7,272 nt of DNA from an uncultured Collinsella sp. (lineage in GTDB: Bacteria; Actinomycetota; Coriobacteriia; Coriobacteriales; Coriobacteriaceae). Made by a program: the position numbers and the translations under genes. Below are positions 4,860 to 7,272 of the stretch, in pieces; position 1 is the stretch's first letter; each line of letters begins with the position of its first letter. Location of the stretch: positions 1-7,272 of the forward strand of contig CAUEPS010000041.1 of NCBI GenBank assembly GCA_959019775.1. Reading direction: 5' to 3'. The notes beneath the pieces were generated by a model, which was not told the DNA's origin, did no database searches, and saw only the letters and a list, made by a program, of their open reading frames with translations.

Positions 4860-6054
4860 GGCAGGCGATAATCTCATCCGAAAGATCGAGGGCGGAATTG
4901 GTCACGGCGTCCATATCGTAGTAACGATATTCGGCCAGACGACCCACCGGGTGGAAGTTCGTCAGGTTCTGGACACGCTCAAGATAGCGCTCGTAGAGCT
5001 CACGGTTCTCGGGCTCCAGGATAGCGTAGTACGGCGTCTCGCCCGAGCCGGGCGTATAGGCCTTGGAGTACTCCTTCATGATGGTGGTCTTGCCGGGCAG
5101 GACCTGACCGGTCATGTTCTTGAACTCGGTGATGCGCGTGTAGTCCTCGCTCGTGGTGTAGTTGACGGTGCCCACGGGTTGGAACTGATCCATATCGAGC
5201 GTCTCGAACTTCATATCGAGCGTGCGGTACGGCAGGGCGCCCAGGTCGAGGTTGAACAGCTCGTCGAGTGGACCGGTGTAGACGATCTCACCACCATAGA
5301 CCTTGCCGTCAATCTTGACGGTGGTCTCGTCAATCTCGAAAAGGTCACGGGCGTCTACGTCACAGAACACGTCGATCAAATCGTGATCGAGCATATGCTC
5401 GAACAGCGCGGTATAGCCGTCCTGCGGCATGCCCTGGAAAGGAGCCTGCGGGAAGTAGCGATCGTCATCGCCCACAAAGACGGGAACGCGGCCGGTGATC
5501 GAGGGGTCGATCTGGTCGGGCGTCTGGCCCCACTGCTTCATGGTGTAATGCAAAAAGACGTTCTCGTAGACGTAATCGGCGACCTCGGCAAGATCCGGGT
5601 CGTTCTTCTTGCGCAGCTCCATGATGGGCACCTTGACGTCCTTGCCAAAGGTCTCCACGAGCTTCTGATACAGCTCCTCGCCGCGCTCATCGCCAAAGGC
5701 AAGCTTAAGGCTCGCATGGTTAAAGGGCACGGGCATAAGGGTACCGTTGATGTTGGCGAGCACCTTGTGCTGGTAGTCCGTCCACTTGGTAAAGCGCGAC
5801 AGGAAATTGTGGACGCGCTCGTTAAAGGTATGGTAGATGTGCGGACCATACTCGTGGACCAGGATTCCCGCCTCGTCAGTGCAGTCGTAGGCGTTACCCG
5901 CAATGTGGCTACGGCGCTCCAGAACGGCAACGCGATAGCCGATGGTCTCGGCGAGACGGCGGGCGCAAACGGCACCGGCATAACCGGCGCCGACGACGAT
6001 CATGTCGTACGCGCCGGCGTTAAAGCCTTCAGGCAGGCCTGAGGTAATCTGCAT
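4852..6054 (-). CDS. glf: UDP-galactopyranose mutase
   Basis: This flavoenzyme interconverts UDP-galactopyranose and UDP-galactofuranose in the cytoplasm, giving the precursor of galactofuranose-containing surface polymers. The 400-residue protein begins about 15 residues before the FAD dinucleotide fold DMIVVGAGYAG (17-27). Further signatures are HIAGNAYD (50-57, where most relatives have GGN), YGPHIYHT (69-76), the substrate-loop region MPVPFN (107-112), YTMKQWG (170-176), DDDRYFPQAPFQGMPQDGYT (196-215), VNYTTSEDYTRITEFK and GRLAEYRYYDMD (371-382). The start is supported by AAGGAG five bases upstream. It is the first gene of a two-gene unit with the glycosyltransferase. A TATAAT box on the minus strand at 6139-6134 probably drives it. 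Membrane segments and signal peptide are absent, as expected. Confidence 0.95.
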   Translation of the reverse strand: MQITSGLPEGFNAGAYDMIVVGAGYAGAVCARRLAETIGYRVAVLERRSHIAGNAYDCTDEAGILVHEYGPHIYHTFNERVHNFLSRFTKWTDYQHKVLANINGTLMPVPFNHASLKLAFGDERGEELYQKLVETFGKDVKVPIMELRKKNDPDLAEVADYVYENVFLHYTMKQWGQTPDQIDPSITGRVPVFVGDDDRYFPQAPFQGMPQDGYTALFEHMLDHDLIDVFCDVDARDLFEIDETTVKIDGKVYGGEIVYTGPLDELFNLDLGALPYRTLDMKFETLDMDQFQPVGTVNYTTSEDYTRITEFKNMTGQVLPGKTTIMKEYSKAYTPGSGETPYYAILEPENRELYERYLERVQNLTNFHPVGRLAEYRYYDMDAVTNSALDLSDEIIACHA

Positions 6055-6133
6055 CGATACTCCTTGTCAAAAGCCACACGCTTTTTAACTGGGCTTTTTC
6101 TCGAACATACGTCGAGACATATTTATCAGAGCG

Positions 6134-6139
6134 ATTATA
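6134..6139 (-). promoter_or_regulatory. Probable -10 box of the glf-glycosyltransferase unit
   Basis: ATTATA on the plus strand reads TATAAT on the minus strand, about 80 bases upstream of the glf start. The predicted transcript start is near 6127. No good -35 hexamer is seen at 16-18 bases; CTCATT is the sequence at 17. Confidence 0.4.
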
Positions 6140-6153
6140 GCGCTAATGCGTCC

Positions 6154-6159
6154 TATAAT
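6154..6159 (+). promoter_or_regulatory. Probable -10 box of pta
   Basis: A perfect TATAAT lies about 128 bases before the pta ATG, so the leader would be about 120 bases long. The -35 position (about 6131-6136, GCGATT) is poor. It is 14 bases from the opposing TATAAT of glf, so the two promoters overlap and may compete. Confidence 0.45.
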
Positions 6160-6184
6160 GAGCTTGCCACACAAGGAAAGCTCA
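6159..6184 (+). promoter_or_regulatory. First hairpin of the pta leader
   Basis: TGAGCTT (6159-6165) pairs perfectly with AAGCTCA (6178-6184) around a 12-base loop. If transcription starts a few bases after the TATAAT, this stem would lie at or next to the very 5' end of the pta mRNA. Confidence 0.35.
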
Positions 6185-6212
6185 AGCACCGCGGCGTACA
6201 TAATTGAAAGGT

Positions 6213-6233
6213 AAACCCGCTAGCAGCGGGTTT
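6213..6233 (+). terminator. Terminator-like hairpin in the pta leader
   Basis: AAACCCGCT (6213-6221) pairs perfectly with AGCGGGTTT (6225-6233) around AGC and is followed by ATT. It lies between the likely pta promoter and the pta ribosome site, where no plus-strand gene needs ending. It may attenuate pta, or shield the locus from transcripts in either direction. Confidence 0.5.
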
Positions 6234-6286
6234 ATTCGTGTACAGCCGAGGGCCTGGAGCTTAGCAAAACGCTTGTAAGGAGTAAC

Positions 6287-7267
6287 ATGAGCGATTTCCT
6301 AAACCGTATGAAGTCTGCCGCCAAGGCCGACCTTAAGACCATCGTCCTGCCCGAGGGCGAGGATCCGCGTACCATCGTCGCGGCAAACAAAATCATCGAG
6401 GAGGGCCTGGCAAAGCTCGTCATCCTGGGCAACCCTGACGAGATCGACGTTCCCGGCGCCACCGTCATCGACCCGCGCAACGCCGAGAAGCACGAGGAGT
6501 ATGCGCAGAAGTTTGCCGAGCTCCGCGCCAAGAAGGGTGTCACCATCGAGCAGGCTCGCGCCCAGGTGATGGACGCCACCTACTTTGGCACCATGATGGT
6601 CAAGATGGGCGACGCCGACGGCCTGGTCTCCGGCGCCTGCCACTCCACGGCCGACACCCTGCGCCCCGCGCTTCAGATCCTCAAGACCGCCCCGGGCACC
6701 AAGCTGGTCTCGGCCTTCTTCGTGATGTGCACCGACACCCCGCAGTTCGGCACCGACGGCACGCTGATCTTCGCCGACTGTGGCCTCAACATCAACCCGT
6801 CCTCCGATGAGCTCTCCGAGATCGCCATCGCCTCCGCTCACTCTTGGTCCACTTTCATGGGCAATGTTGAGCCGCACGTGGCCATGCTTTCCTACTCCAC
6901 CATGGGCTCCGCCGGTGGCGAGGTCGCCAAGAAGGTCCAGGAGGCCGTGAAGTTCTGCAAGGAGAAGGCTCCCGAGCTCGCCATCGACGGCGACCTGCAG
7001 CTCGATGCCGCTATCGTCCCCACCGTCGCCCAGCTCAAGGCTCCCGGCTCCTCCGTCGCCGGTAAGGCCAACGTGCTCGTGTTCCCCGACCTCGAGGCAG
7101 GCAACATCGGCTACAAGCTGGTCCAGCGCTTCGCTGGCGCTGACGCCTACGGCCCCATCCTGCAGGGCATCGCCAAGCCGGTCAACGACCTTTCGCGCGG
7201 CTGCTCTGCCGACGACATCGTGGGTGTCGTGGCCATCACCGCCGTCCAGGCTCAGATGGCTGAGTAG
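6287..7267 (+). CDS. pta: Phosphate acetyltransferase
   Basis: The enzyme converts acetyl-CoA and phosphate to acetyl phosphate and CoA, the first step of the acetate/ATP-forming route completed by acetate kinase. The 326-residue protein is the short single-domain form, without the N-terminal regulatory domains of the E. coli enzyme. Motifs run through the whole length: IVLPEGEDPRT at 19-29, ADGLVSGACHSTADTLRPAL at 110-129, SYSTMGSAGGEVAKKV at 202-217, DGDLQLDAA at 235-242, VFPDLEAGNIGYKLVQR at 265-281 and GPILQGIAKPVNDLSRG at 289-305. The ATG has AAGGAG immediately upstream with four bases of spacing after it. The gene is complete. It is very rich in GCC, CTG, AAG and CTC codons, as expected for a highly expressed central-metabolism gene. 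ackA often follows in related bacteria but would be outside the window. Confidence 0.97.
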   Translation: MSDFLNRMKSAAKADLKTIVLPEGEDPRTIVAANKIIEEGLAKLVILGNPDEIDVPGATVIDPRNAEKHEEYAQKFAELRAKKGVTIEQARAQVMDATYFGTMMVKMGDADGLVSGACHSTADTLRPALQILKTAPGTKLVSAFFVMCTDTPQFGTDGTLIFADCGLNINPSSDELSEIAIASAHSWSTFMGNVEPHVAMLSYSTMGSAGGEVAKKVQEAVKFCKEKAPELAIDGDLQLDAAIVPTVAQLKAPGSSVAGKANVLVFPDLEAGNIGYKLVQRFAGADAYGPILQGIAKPVNDLSRGCSADDIVGVVAITAVQAQMAE

Positions 7268-7272
7268 CGGAC

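Noticed and set aside
4771..6042. 423-codon open frame on the plus strand
   Set aside because: It lies antisense to glf, and its translation is a valine/glycine/leucine-rich shadow with no recognisable motif, whereas the minus strand shows complete glf motifs.

Overview
The window looks like chromosomal DNA from a GC-rich gut actinobacterium of the Coriobacteriia, most probably Collinsella or a close relative. This is inferred from the codon style (GCC, CTG, CGC and GAG preferred), AGGAG-type ribosome sites, and the gene families present. No marker gene settles the species.

Layout. Positions 1-1160 are an accessory-looking, visibly more AT-rich stretch on the minus strand. It holds a secreted beta-propeller-like protein whose frame is broken at a run of nine G inside its signal peptide. 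Upstream of that lies a small membrane-anchored zinc-ribbon protein whose stop codon sits inside a strong hairpin. A related repeat occurs again near 1121-1150. Positions 1229-3452 on the plus strand carry housekeeping genes: a DJ-1/PfpI protein overlapping maf by 4 bases (nucleotide house-cleaning), then a P1-family (S58) self-processing peptidase.

The convergent gap 3453-3827 holds the most unusual structure. It contains two large nested inverted repeats, 129 and 110 bases long. When the second is read on the minus strand the two share a recognisable interior, while their stems differ but stay perfectly paired. Each element follows its neighbouring gene in that gene's own sense. This looks like a small family of structured elements acting at gene ends, either as RNA or as DNA.

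Positions 3828-6054 on the minus strand are a two-gene unit for cell-surface glycan: glf (UDP-galactopyranose mutase, supplying UDP-galactofuranose) followed, with an 8-base overlap, by a family 2 glycosyltransferase. A divergent promoter region with two TATAAT boxes separates glf from pta (phosphate acetyltransferase, plus strand, 6287-7267). The pta leader contains two hairpins, one of them terminator-like. The pta gene ends five bases before the window does; in relatives ackA commonly follows, but that cannot be seen here.

I see no tRNA, rRNA, CRISPR array, transposase or phage gene.
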